This document shows positions 1 through 8,742 of a DNA stretch of 24,949 nt, one piece after another. This DNA comes from Bacteroides sp. Lineage in GTDB: Bacteria; Bacteroidota; Bacteroidia; Bacteroidales; Bacteroidaceae. Location: assembly GCA_019412865.1 (NCBI GenBank), contig DXOJ01000663.1:1-24949 (forward strand), in the 5' to 3' direction. Under the pieces are notes generated by a model, which was not told where the DNA came from, ran no database searches, and saw only the letters and a list, made by a program, of their open reading frames with translations. Both the position numbers and the translations under genes were made by a program. How positions within the stretch are numbered: position 1 is the first letter of the stretch; each line of letters opens with the position of its first letter.

Positions 1-62
1 ACATAATGTATTATTCAGAGAAAAAAGAACATGATAGATTTTACTTTAATAAATAAGTTAAG

Positions 63-1610
63 ATGAAAAAAGTCCTGATTAACATCATTCTACTATTTAC
101 CTTTTCCATATCGGGAATGGCACAAATAGAATATGGAAAAACAGTTGAAATAAGTAAAGAGGTACTGCTCGACAAAATTAAAGGAGGCTGGGCCGGACAA
201 ACCATAGGATGCACCTATGGCGGTCCTACAGAATTTAAATACAGAGGAGCGATCATTCATGAGAAAACTCCAATAATCTGGTATGATGACTATTGTAAGG
301 ACATCTTTGCAGAAGATCCGGGATTGTATGATGATGTATATATGGATCTTACCTTTCTGGAAGTAATGCAAAAAGAAGGGATAAATGCCCCTGCCGAATC
401 ATTTGCCAAAGCCTTTGCAAATGCAGATTACAAATTGTGGCATGCCAACCAGGCAGCCAGATATAACATATTACACGGTATTATGCCACCGGCATCGGGA
501 CATTGGAAAAATAATCCGCACGCTGACGATATTGATTTCCAGATTGAAGCAGACTTCATTGGAATGATATGTCCGGGAATGGTAAATACCGCCTCCGATT
601 TTTCGGACAAGATAGGGCATATCATGAACTACGGCGACGGATGGTATGGAGGTGTATACATGGGAGCAATGTATGCATTAGCTTACGTAAATAACGACAT
701 TTATACAATTGTCACGGAAGCTCTTAAAACAATACCCGAACAAAGTAAATTTCACCGTTGCATCACAGACGTTATTAAATATTGGAAACAATATCCCGAT
801 GACTGGCGTAAATGCTGGCTGGAAATAGAAAACCGCCATGCTTTTGAGATTGGCTGCCCGGAAGGGGTATTCAATGCATTTAACATTGACGCCACTATCA
901 ATGCGGCTTACTGTGTGATGGGACTTTTATATGGCAACGGCGACTTTTTCAAAACAATGGATATAGCCACTCGCTGCGGACAAGATTCCGACTGTAACCC
1001 GGCAACTGCCGCAGGAATTCTTGGAGTCATACAAGGCTACAAGGCTATCCCCGAATACTGGAAACCGGCACTCGAAAGATGTGAAAATATTAAGTTCCCC
1101 TACACAGATATCTCTTTAAGTTCTGTATACGACATTAATCTCAAACTATTGAGTGATGTATTAAAAGCAAACGGAGGAAAAATCAAAGGAGATAAATACT
1201 ATACCACGATTCAGAAGCCAAAAACCGTAGCATGGGAAGTTTCTTTTGAAGGCTTATATCCTTCTGAAAGAAGAGTCATCAAATATGATCTCGGTACAGA
1301 AAAAACATTTGAGTTCAATGGCAAGGGAGTTGTTTTAATGGGGATGATCAGACAAGATGTTAAAGATAGTAATGACAATTACATCGCCATCTTGGAGGCC
1401 TACATTGACGGCAAGAAAGTAGAAACCATAGAAATGCCTTATGACTACATAAAAAGAAAGTATGACATTTTCTATAATTATGATTTAGAGGAAGGACCTC
1501 ACAAACTGGTTATTAAATGGATTAATCCAAATGAAAAATATGCCGTTCAATGTAAAGACATGGTGGTTTATTCATCCACACCGGCAGAGCCAATCAATCC
1601 TTATAAATAA
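63..1610 (+). CDS. Secreted ADP-ribosylglycohydrolase-family protein with C-terminal beta-sandwich region
   Basis: The 515-residue protein starts with a signal peptide (about residues 1-21, ending GMAQ), so it acts in the periplasm or outside. Residues about 30-335 match the ADP-ribosylglycohydrolase (ARH/DraG) fold: an early GGWAGQTIGC glycine-rich segment, an acidic YDDVYMDL motif at 89-96, a DDID cluster near 155-158, and the late GQDSDCNPATAAG motif at 306-318. In the family these acidic residues bind two magnesium ions and the enzymes cut N- or O-glycosidic bonds to ADP-ribose or related ribosides. Residues about 385-510 look like an added beta-rich domain, perhaps sugar binding. It is first in the visible operon, 12 bases before the esterase gene. 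No promoter consensus is visible in bases 1-62, so transcription probably comes from upstream. The family call is firm; the true substrate (ADP-ribose conjugate, nucleoside or another glycoside) is unknown. Confidence 0.85.
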   Translation: MKKVLINIILLFTFSISGMAQIEYGKTVEISKEVLLDKIKGGWAGQTIGCTYGGPTEFKYRGAIIHEKTPIIWYDDYCKDIFAEDPGLYDDVYMDLTFLEVMQKEGINAPAESFAKAFANADYKLWHANQAARYNILHGIMPPASGHWKNNPHADDIDFQIEADFIGMICPGMVNTASDFSDKIGHIMNYGDGWYGGVYMGAMYALAYVNNDIYTIVTEALKTIPEQSKFHRCITDVIKYWKQYPDDWRKCWLEIENRHAFEIGCPEGVFNAFNIDATINAAYCVMGLLYGNGDFFKTMDIATRCGQDSDCNPATAAGILGVIQGYKAIPEYWKPALERCENIKFPYTDISLSSVYDINLKLLSDVLKANGGKIKGDKYYTTIQKPKTVAWEVSFEGLYPSERRVIKYDLGTEKTFEFNGKGVVLMGMIRQDVKDSNDNYIAILEAYIDGKKVETIEMPYDYIKRKYDIFYNYDLEEGPHKLVIKWINPNEKYAVQCKDMVVYSSTPAEPINPYK

Positions 1611-1622
1611 AAGAGAGAAGCC

Positions 1623-3221
1623 ATGAATAGAAAACTACTCCTATTATTAGCCTTATTATTATTTTCCTACGGATTGTCATCATGTTCGTCTGATGATAAC
1701 AGTCCGTCCGAAGGCGAACAGACCGAGACACCGGAACTGTTTACCAAACGCTATAATCCCGATCAAAGTTTTTACAGCAAAATATTAGGACAAGAAATCA
1801 AATATTCCGTATTACTGCCTCAAGAATATCTATCGGAAAGTACGGGTAAATATGGAGTAGTTTTCCTTCTACATGGCTGGGGAGGGAACCAAAGTTCATG
1901 GGGACCTTCAGGTCTGAATATTCAAAGCATAGCTGATGCGCAAACCAGCAATGGTAGTATTCGCCCATTGATCTACATCATGCCGGAAGGTTTCAACTCT
2001 TATTTTTGTAACCGCTATGACGGAAAGTTCAACTATATGGATATGTTCATTAATGAACTCGTACCCCTGATTGATAAGCGGTTCCGAACAACAGCCAGTA
2101 AGACGGAAAGAGCTGTTGCCGGATTCTCTATGGGAGGTTTCGGGGCATTAAGTATAGCATCGCAACATCCTGAAACATTCTTGGTATCAATAGGATTAAG
2201 TCCCTCCCTAAATACAGATGAACAATACATCTCTTTGTCACAAGACGGTTGGAATCTTCAATGGGGAAACAACTTCGGAGGAAGCGGCCAGACAGGAACA
2301 GGCAGGCTGACAAGCTATTATAAAAGCCAATGTCCGCTACACTTTTTCAAGGATAAACCAAGTTCCACATTTCAAACAGTACGGTATTACATAGACTGCG
2401 GTGATGATGAAGAAAGACTATATGCAGGAAACGGTGAATTACATTCTCTATTACGGGACAAAAATATCAAGCACGAATATCGTGTACGGAATGGTGCCCA
2501 CACCGACAGTTATTGGCGTGAATCCATGAAAGAGGCACTGCCTTTTATCGAACGTTCATTCAAAGGAGAAAGCTATCCGCAGGAAACTCTAAAAAAATTC
2601 ACAGAAGAATTACATGCTACTAATAAAAACATAAAAGTAGGTAATTCCAATATCGAACTATGGTTACCGGATGACTACAATTCCGAACTAACTTACAAAG
2701 TTCTTTATTACAGCAAAGGAGAAGGTAATGTTGATCTTACAACAAAGAAGGTAGCAGTGGCATTAGATTCTCTTATGCAAATCAAACGTATGATAATCGC
2801 AGGTTTTAATGTGAAAGAAATGATTCAAAATGAAACAAATTTTTCAGCTATTACCGATGCAGTGGAAAAGACGGTTCATACGGAAAGCAATGCAGATTTC
2901 AGATTAGGATTAACATACGGCTCAGAAGCTAATTACTTATACAATCAGTCAACAGGCAATGCCCCTGCTATCAACTTTTTCTTTGCAGAAGACGCGGATA
3001 TTATCAACCTTTCTGCCGAGAATCGTGCCAAAATCTATTATTTGGACATAACAGACGAAGGCAGCAACTACAATAGCATCTTTACTCTGTTCAATGGATT
3101 GCGAGATGCAGAAGCTCCGGTGCAATATCGTGTCAGAAACGGACTGGATAGTGAGCAGTCCGCCCAAACAGGTATTTATTCAATGAGTTATTATATTGGT
3201 GAACAGTTAATAAAGAAATAA
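1623..3221 (+). CDS. Esterase-D/CE1-like alpha/beta hydrolase lipoprotein with degenerate second domain
   Basis: This 532-residue protein has a lipoprotein signal with the lipidated Cys at 21 (LSSCSSDD), so it is likely anchored in the outer membrane or periplasm. Residues about 45-312 are an esterase-D/feruloyl-esterase-like alpha/beta hydrolase: oxyanion segment HGWGGNQSSW at 84-93, nucleophile elbow GFSMGG with Ser169, a likely acid at Asp258 or Asp261, and His293 in NGAHTDSYW. Such enzymes remove acyl groups (acetyl, feruloyl) from glycans or hydrolyse small thioesters. Residues about 340-530 look like a second, decayed copy: LWLPDDYN at 346-353, LGLTYGSEA where the Ser elbow would be, and YRVRNGLDS at 502-510 matching YRVRNGAHT at 286-294 but lacking the His. 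Its neighbour at 3223 is a paralogue with the same two-part layout. The start is fixed by the signal peptide. The acyl substrate cannot be read. Confidence 0.85.
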   Translation: MNRKLLLLLALLLFSYGLSSCSSDDNSPSEGEQTETPELFTKRYNPDQSFYSKILGQEIKYSVLLPQEYLSESTGKYGVVFLLHGWGGNQSSWGPSGLNIQSIADAQTSNGSIRPLIYIMPEGFNSYFCNRYDGKFNYMDMFINELVPLIDKRFRTTASKTERAVAGFSMGGFGALSIASQHPETFLVSIGLSPSLNTDEQYISLSQDGWNLQWGNNFGGSGQTGTGRLTSYYKSQCPLHFFKDKPSSTFQTVRYYIDCGDDEERLYAGNGELHSLLRDKNIKHEYRVRNGAHTDSYWRESMKEALPFIERSFKGESYPQETLKKFTEELHATNKNIKVGNSNIELWLPDDYNSELTYKVLYYSKGEGNVDLTTKKVAVALDSLMQIKRMIIAGFNVKEMIQNETNFSAITDAVEKTVHTESNADFRLGLTYGSEANYLYNQSTGNAPAINFFFAEDADIINLSAENRAKIYYLDITDEGSNYNSIFTLFNGLRDAEAPVQYRVRNGLDSEQSAQTGIYSMSYYIGEQLIKK

Positions 3222-3222
3222 T

Positions 3223-4743
3223 ATGAAGAAGATACTGTTATATATTATCCTATTTCTATCAGGTATAGATGGAGCTTGGGCACTTCCTATAGAAAAAGAA
3301 GGGATGAGTATTTACAGTCCGTCCCTAAAGCAAGAAGTCTCCTACTCCATTATCTTACCGGAAGGTTATGAACATTCAGATACAGAATATCCAGTCTTAT
3401 ACATGTTTCATGGAATAGGAGGTGATTATACCAGTTGGCTCGAATATGGCAACGTTGCCCGTGTAATGGACAAAATGATAAAAGAAGGAAAGATTCAACC
3501 TTTCATTATGGTTATTCCTGACGGTTACCTGTCTTATTACAGTGACACTTATGATGGCAGCTCCCTTTATGAAACTTTCTTTATCAAAGAACTGGTTCCA
3601 TATATAGATAACAACTATCGTACTCGCAAGGATATTAATGGACGCTCGATCATTGGTTTCTCTATGGGAGGATTCGGAGCATTATCCGTTAGTTTGCGCA
3701 ACCGCCACTTATTCGGCTCTGTCGTTGCGTTATCGCCATCCATCCGTACAGAAAAACAATACATGGAAGAAGGGCCACAAAAAGGATGGGACAATCAATG
3801 GGGACGGATTTTCGGAGGAGTGGGAAAGAATGGTAAGCAGCGCCTAACCAGTTACTATAAGCAACATTCACCCTACCACATTCTTTCCACCCTCCGCAAT
3901 TCCAATTTAAAAGGATTTGGCATCATGCTGGATATTGGAGATAAAGAAGGTACTCTTTGCGACAGTAATGAAGAACTGCACCGATTATTACTGGAAAGAC
4001 AAATACCTCATGAATGGGAAGTACGTTCAGGAGGACATGATTTCACCTGCTGGAATACTGCACTGCCCAAAGCATTCAGATTCATAAACGAATATTTCAA
4101 TGGGAAGCAGTCAGGAAATAGTGAGAGTAGTCTTCCGAATGAGACTCCGTTTATCCAAACAGCCAATGCAACGGTCTATTATCCGGAACAGGCTCAAGGA
4201 AGCACAAGAAAATATCCTATTATCTATGTACAGGGAGAAATCAACGAACAACAGCAAAAGGTTCTCGTCAGTCAGTTTCATCAAATGGTAGATGAGAATA
4301 AAACATGGCCTGCAGTTCTTAGTTTCGTAAAAGCTAACACAGACCTGTCAGAAACAATTTTTGATATAGAAAAGCAACTCTCCGGCATCAGAGGTTCCCA
4401 ACGTATGCGGGCTTTAATCACTTTGGGAGATAATATCAAAGAAGGTATAGAAGCCATTCAGAGAGAAAATTTGTTTACCGGCATAGTCTGTGTAAATGCC
4501 ATCGGCAAAGAGAATGATGCTCAAAATCTTATAAAAGCAGTCAACTCTCACAAAAGATATCCCAGATGCTGGATAGAGATACTACCCGAATCAAAAGAAT
4601 ATGGTTTTAGTAGTAATATACATATCCTTTTGAAAGAATCGGACCTGGAACATGAGTTCCGGTCAAGAAAATGTAAGGAAGCCAATGTTTTCACTTATTG
4701 GGAAGATTGGATACTATATTTAAATAACAGAATTCATGTTTAA
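3223..4743 (+). CDS. Secreted esterase-D/CE1-like alpha/beta hydrolase, paralogue of the preceding gene
   Basis: The 506-residue protein starts one base after the stop of its paralogue, so the two are surely co-translated or at least co-transcribed. It has an ordinary signal peptide (about residues 1-20, GAWA) rather than a lipobox, so it is probably soluble in the periplasm. The catalytic half (about 28-292) shows HGIGGDYTSW at 63-72, GFSMGG with nucleophile Ser147, an acid at Asp237 or Asp240, and His272 in SGGHDFTCW. The C-terminal half (about 310-506) seems to be a degenerate repeat: KYPIIYVQGE near 330, ALITLGDN at 397-404 in place of the Ser elbow, and LEHEFRSRK with FTYWEDW at 475-496, parallel to PHEWEVRSG and FTCWNTA at 262-280 but without the His. 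It probably de-esterifies the same or a related substrate as its partner. Family assignment is good; specificity is unknown. Confidence 0.85.
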   Translation: MKKILLYIILFLSGIDGAWALPIEKEGMSIYSPSLKQEVSYSIILPEGYEHSDTEYPVLYMFHGIGGDYTSWLEYGNVARVMDKMIKEGKIQPFIMVIPDGYLSYYSDTYDGSSLYETFFIKELVPYIDNNYRTRKDINGRSIIGFSMGGFGALSVSLRNRHLFGSVVALSPSIRTEKQYMEEGPQKGWDNQWGRIFGGVGKNGKQRLTSYYKQHSPYHILSTLRNSNLKGFGIMLDIGDKEGTLCDSNEELHRLLLERQIPHEWEVRSGGHDFTCWNTALPKAFRFINEYFNGKQSGNSESSLPNETPFIQTANATVYYPEQAQGSTRKYPIIYVQGEINEQQQKVLVSQFHQMVDENKTWPAVLSFVKANTDLSETIFDIEKQLSGIRGSQRMRALITLGDNIKEGIEAIQRENLFTGIVCVNAIGKENDAQNLIKAVNSHKRYPRCWIEILPESKEYGFSSNIHILLKESDLEHEFRSRKCKEANVFTYWEDWILYLNNRIHV

Positions 4744-4761
4744 CAATTAAATACTAATAGT

Positions 4762-5769
4762 ATGTTCACAGTAAACAGTTATTTATTGGCAGTTATATTC
4801 TGCATCGTAACCATGATTTGTTGGGGTTCCTGGGGTAATACCCAAAAACTAGTTTCCAAAAATTGGCGTTATGAACTTTTTTATTGGGATTATGTGATTG
4901 GAATGGTATTGTTCACCATCTTACTAGGCTTCACAATGGGTAGTCATGGAGATACCGGACGTTCATTCCTGGAAGATCTGGGACAAGCATCAGGAGACAG
5001 CATTGGTTGGGTTATCTTGGGGGGCGTAATATTTAATGCTTCAAACATTCTTCTTTCAGCGTCTATTTCCTTGGCCGGTATGTCTGTAGCTTTTCCTTTA
5101 GGAGTTGGCATTGCATTGGTATTAGGGGTAATCGTCAATTATCTGGGAATTCCAACCGGTAATCCTTTGCTTTTATTTGGCGGTGTAGCCCTCATTGTTA
5201 TTGCCATTATTTGTAATGGAGTGGCCTCCGGAAAAATGCAAAAGGGAGAAGAAAGCAGGAAAAACAACAAAAAGGGAATTATCATTGCATTAATTGCCGG
5301 TGTACTGATGTCTTTGTTCTACAGGTTCGTAGTGAAAGGTATGGACGTAGAAAACTTCAATTCACCCGCTATAGGAATGATGACTCCTTACTCTGCCATC
5401 TTTGTTTTTTCAATAGGCGTATTACTAAGCAATTTTGTTTTCAACACATTAGTAATGAAATATCCTTTTGTCGGAGAAAAAGTCAGCTACTCCGAATACT
5501 TTAAAGGAAACACGAAAACTCATATATGCGGAATGCTTGGTGGAGCGATATGGGGACTTGGTTCCGCATTCAGCTATATCGCATCAGGAGAAGCTGGTCC
5601 GGCGGTATCTTATGCACTAGGACAAGGCGCACCACTTATTGCCGCTATTTGGGGAGTATTTATCTGGAAAGAATTTAAAGGTTCAACGAAATCTGTTAAT
5701 CAACTACTGGCCTTGATGTTTATCTTCTTCCTAGTTGGTTTGGGAATGATAGTAGTTGCCGGAAACTAA
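4762..5769 (+). CDS. Inner-membrane sugar permease, GRP/RhaT-like (drug/metabolite transporter superfamily)
   Basis: The 335-residue protein is almost entirely hydrophobic, with about ten membrane helices and a short charged loop near residues 155-168 (KMQKGEESRKNNKKG) dividing it into two five-helix halves. This is the layout of the drug/metabolite transporter superfamily. The N-terminal helix with CWGSWGNTQK, the AFPLGVGIALVLG helix near 110-125 and the SYALGQGAPLIAAIWGVFIWKEF stretch split around residue 285 resemble the glucose/ribose-uptake (GRP) and RhaT sugar permeases. Members usually import a monosaccharide by proton or cation symport. It follows the second esterase by 18 bases in the same operon, so it most likely takes up the sugar freed by the secreted enzymes, possibly ribose given the ADP-ribosylglycohydrolase, but that is inference. 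It could also export or carry another small metabolite. Confidence 0.75.
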   Translation: MFTVNSYLLAVIFCIVTMICWGSWGNTQKLVSKNWRYELFYWDYVIGMVLFTILLGFTMGSHGDTGRSFLEDLGQASGDSIGWVILGGVIFNASNILLSASISLAGMSVAFPLGVGIALVLGVIVNYLGIPTGNPLLLFGGVALIVIAIICNGVASGKMQKGEESRKNNKKGIIIALIAGVLMSLFYRFVVKGMDVENFNSPAIGMMTPYSAIFVFSIGVLLSNFVFNTLVMKYPFVGEKVSYSEYFKGNTKTHICGMLGGAIWGLGSAFSYIASGEAGPAVSYALGQGAPLIAAIWGVFIWKEFKGSTKSVNQLLALMFIFFLVGLGMIVVAGN

Positions 5770-5792
5770 TTATTAACCTTAAATAGAACAAC

Positions 5793-6770
5793 ATGAAAAA
5801 GTATTTTTACTTATTAGCCATGCTGGCAGTAGTACTAGGTACGACTGCTTGCAGTGATGATGACAATCATCCCAGTACAAACATTCTGGATAAACCGGAA
5901 GTTACTGTTCCTGATGTAAAAGAGAGTTCTGCTGTTATTACATGGAAAGCCATAGGAAACGCAACAGCTTATATTTATAGCTTGAACAACAGTAGTGAAC
6001 AAAGTACTGACCAAAATACAATTCAACTGACAGGTTTAGAGCCGGAAAAAAGTTATACATTCAAAGTAAAAGCTCAAAAAACCGGATCAATCTATTTTGA
6101 AGATTCAGACTATGCAGAAATCACTTTTACAACAACCTCTGAAGTAACAGTTTATCGGATAGCTACTTTTGCAGATGATTGGGATAAATGGTATTACGAA
6201 TATAACGATAATGGTACTGTAAAACGTGTATACAGACTATATGAAGGAGAGTTGGATAGAGAATGGCTCTTTGCTTATGACGGAAATAATATCACAGTGA
6301 CAGGTAAGAACGCATATAACATGACTTTAAACGACCAAGGTTATGTTGCAACTTTTGTAGATGGTTCGAACACTTACGAATATACTTATGATGAGAATGG
6401 CTACATGACCAAAGCTGAAAAGAATGGCAATATTGCATCTAACATCACCATAGAAAATGGAAATATTACGCAATGGACCAGATTCTCAGATGGAGTAGAG
6501 CAGTTTAAAGTTCAAACCTATTCTGCCGTGCCTAATGTGAGCGGAGCACATTGTATCTATGCGGAAAGCAGTGGAGCTAGTCGTTGGCTGGTTGAAACTG
6601 GTCTCTTTGGAAAAGCTTCGGCTAATTGCCATACGAGCAGTGGTTGGCAACATTCATCCAGTACAGCTACTTACACATTTGAATATGACGAGAACAGTTG
6701 TATCAAAGAGGAAAGCAAAAACTATGACGGATATATAGAGAATTTCTATTATACATATTTCTCCGAATAG
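5793..6770 (+). CDS. Fibronectin type III lipoprotein with YD-repeat-like C-terminal part
   Basis: The 325-residue protein has a lipobox with Cys at 20 (TTACSDDD), typical of surface lipoproteins in Bacteroides. Residues about 33-117 form a fibronectin type III domain (PEVTVPDVKESSAVITW at the start, LEPEKSYTFKVKA near the end). From about 125 on, Tyr/Asp/Asn-rich beta stretches recur (YYEYNDNGTVKRVYRLYEG, YEYTYDENGYMTKAEKNGN, TFEYDENSCIKEESKNYDG), reminiscent of the YD/RHS-type repeat that forms extended beta shells. No catalytic motif was seen. It is the last gene of the operon, 23 bases after the permease, and is followed by a strong terminator. It may be a surface glycan-binding or structural partner of the secreted enzymes; function is inferred from position only. 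Confidence 0.7.
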   Translation: MKKYFYLLAMLAVVLGTTACSDDDNHPSTNILDKPEVTVPDVKESSAVITWKAIGNATAYIYSLNNSSEQSTDQNTIQLTGLEPEKSYTFKVKAQKTGSIYFEDSDYAEITFTTTSEVTVYRIATFADDWDKWYYEYNDNGTVKRVYRLYEGELDREWLFAYDGNNITVTGKNAYNMTLNDQGYVATFVDGSNTYEYTYDENGYMTKAEKNGNIASNITIENGNITQWTRFSDGVEQFKVQTYSAVPNVSGAHCIYAESSGASRWLVETGLFGKASANCHTSSGWQHSSSTATYTFEYDENSCIKEESKNYDGYIENFYYTYFSE

Positions 6771-6792
6771 CACTTTATGAAATAACTAATTC

Positions 6793-6832
6793 ATGGAGGT
6801 GTGTCTAAAAGTCTGGCGCACCTCCATTTTTT
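6793..6832 (+). terminator. Intrinsic terminator of the esterase/permease operon
   Basis: An 11-base-pair stem (6793-6803 with 6817-6827, one G-U pair) closes a 13-base loop and is followed directly by six T residues (6827-6832). It lies 23 bases after the stop of the fibronectin lipoprotein gene. The same hairpin may partly stop the convergent gene that ends at 6851, although no good T tract follows on the other strand. Confidence 0.85.
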
Positions 6833-6850
6833 ATAAAGTTATTAGAGACT

Positions 6851-8686
6851 TTAAACAGTTATATCCAGTAAAACCTCTCCTCTTACATTCAGCACCTTAA
6901 TCCTCAATTCATCGTTCTTCTTTTCCAGAATCATCACCGTAGCACTGTCCATCTTATATCCTCCACCAATAATAACCGGATAATTATTACCCAGTTCCCC
7001 TTTCGGATGGTAAGCGTATTTATGAGTATGTGCGTTCAGGCTGATATTGAAAGGTGCTTTTTCTAATAATTTAGTCCAAAGATTCGCACAGAGATTCTTT
7101 TCATAATTACCGTAAAGCGGAATATGATGAATAAGGACACGTTTCTTTGCTTTCTTGAATTCTTTGGCAGACAGTTCTTTTTTCAGAAAATCAACCTGTT
7201 CATTACGCAATTGAGTAAAATCGTTCAAGCCATAATATACCCAATGGTCGTCCGGTTTATCTTCTCCACAATCCAACATGACGATACGGGTATCTCCCCA
7301 GTTAAAAGAGGCATAAGTTTTATCTCCCACATAATCAAAATGGTCACGCAAACCGATAGAATAGGCATTGCGGATTTCATGGTTGCCACGCATAAAGAAA
7401 GTCGGTATGCGATCGCCACACACTCCTTCGGTCAGTTCACTGATAAATGTGGTTGCCTGCTCGTGATCCACAGGATCATCCACACAGTCACCATTGAAAA
7501 CAACAAAATCATACTTAACATCCTGTATTTGTTTACATAGAGTACGGAAAGTATTGGTATGTTGATGCAAATCATTAAAAACAATAGCGGTAAAAGACTC
7601 TGTATCAGCAACAGGAAGAGTAAATTCACTGAAGGTCGATTGTGCTGTATTTCCAAATACCTTTTTATATGCCTGATAAAGCAACATCTCTTGCGAACAC
7701 ACACGATAATAATATTTCTGTCCGGACTGCAAACCATCTATACGTATTTTATGCAGCTTGTTATTACAGACCACCTGACCGTCAACAATCATACGCGCAC
7801 GTTCCAGCCGGGTAGTATCTGTGCCATATTCCACCCAGCAATAAGAAGGAACGGTTGTTTCCCACATCACAGTAATGCCATTACCCACAGGATTCTGCAA
7901 ATAAGGTTTAGTACGGAATATCTTGTCTGCCTTTTCAGCGGTACGCAATTCCACAAGTATGGGACGATGGTCGGAAGCCATTGGCTCATTAACTACTCTC
8001 GCAGATATGACAGCAAATCCGGTAGCGTTTTGCTTTGACACGGCAATATAATCAATGGTCTCTTTTGGATCAGGAGCAGGATAAGTATACTTTCCCGGAT
8101 TGGAGAGTATTTGAAAATCCTTTTGCAATTCTTTGATGAAATCGGATTCAGGTTCAGCATTCATATCCCCGGCTAGAAAAAGAGGCTTTTTATAGGAAGC
8201 AATCAATGACTTCACTATTTCCAAAGATTTCATACGGTCTTCTTCCGTTAATGACAGATGAGTACAACAATAGATATAATCCTCAAATTCTGCCAGAATC
8301 AAGGTGCGGGCCTCTTCTCTACCAGGTAAAGGGATAGTTTGTAAACGTAGCGGAACTTGCTTTGTCAACAGTCCGATTCCATATTTACCTCCTTCAAACT
8401 CTATAGCAGGTGCAAAACAAGCATGCATTTGTGTACGTTCAGCTATCTCACCCAGCACATATTTCTGTCCGCTCCGACGGGTCATACTGTCTACCTCTTG
8501 TATAGCCACAACATCAGGAGAAGCATTATTTATCACATTGGCTACCCGTTGAAAATTGCAAATATCATCCATGCCGTTCGCATTTTTAATATTATAAGAC
8601 ATCAGTCTCAATGTATGTTGAGCCTGTACCGGAAAAATAAACAGGATGACGGAAATGAGTAAAAAGATCTTTTTCATGTTCTTCAT
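6851..8686 (-). CDS. Secreted fusion of EEP-family nuclease/phosphatase and purple-acid-phosphatase-like metallophosphatase
   Basis: The 611-residue protein has a signal peptide (about 1-23, PVQAQ). Residues about 24-248 are an endonuclease/exonuclease/phosphatase (EEP) domain: MSYNIKN with Asn32, IQEVD with Glu64, AGDMNAEP with Asp174 and Asn176, and ASDHRPI with Asp239 and His240. Residues about 255-355 look like the fibronectin-like N-terminal domain of purple acid phosphatases (KPYLQNPVGNGITVMWE). Residues about 365-580 form a calcineurin-like metallophosphatase: DLHQH at 372-376, NGDCVDD around Asp400, GNHE at 434-437, then HHIPLYG and NAHTHKYA. Both halves keep the metal ligands, so two phosphoesterase activities are expected outside the cytoplasm, perhaps for scavenging phosphate from nucleic acid, nucleotides or phosphorylated glycans. 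The initiator may instead be the Met at codon 4. A promoter with good spacing lies just upstream. Confidence 0.85.
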   Translation of the reverse strand: MKNMKKIFLLISVILFIFPVQAQHTLRLMSYNIKNANGMDDICNFQRVANVINNASPDVVAIQEVDSMTRRSGQKYVLGEIAERTQMHACFAPAIEFEGGKYGIGLLTKQVPLRLQTIPLPGREEARTLILAEFEDYIYCCTHLSLTEEDRMKSLEIVKSLIASYKKPLFLAGDMNAEPESDFIKELQKDFQILSNPGKYTYPAPDPKETIDYIAVSKQNATGFAVISARVVNEPMASDHRPILVELRTAEKADKIFRTKPYLQNPVGNGITVMWETTVPSYCWVEYGTDTTRLERARMIVDGQVVCNNKLHKIRIDGLQSGQKYYYRVCSQEMLLYQAYKKVFGNTAQSTFSEFTLPVADTESFTAIVFNDLHQHTNTFRTLCKQIQDVKYDFVVFNGDCVDDPVDHEQATTFISELTEGVCGDRIPTFFMRGNHEIRNAYSIGLRDHFDYVGDKTYASFNWGDTRIVMLDCGEDKPDDHWVYYGLNDFTQLRNEQVDFLKKELSAKEFKKAKKRVLIHHIPLYGNYEKNLCANLWTKLLEKAPFNISLNAHTHKYAYHPKGELGNNYPVIIGGGYKMDSATVMILEKKNDELRIKVLNVRGEVLLDITV

Positions 8687-8711
8687 TTTTGGGGGTTATG
8701 TTAAGTTCCCC

Positions 8712-8742
8712 CAAAGGTAAGAAAAAAATAAAAAGCCACAAA
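8712..8742 (-). promoter_or_regulatory. Bacteroides-type promoter of the phosphoesterase fusion gene
   Basis: Read on the minus strand, TTTG (8739-8742) is followed after 19 bases by TACCTTTG (8712-8719), matching the Bacteroides -33/-7 consensus and spacing. The start codon is about 25 bases past the -7 box. The -33 box sits inside the terminator stem of the upstream operon. Confidence 0.7.

Noticed and set aside
7559..8038. Open frame of 159 codons on the + strand inside the phosphoesterase gene
   Set aside because: Antisense to conserved domains on the other strand and lacks any family signature.
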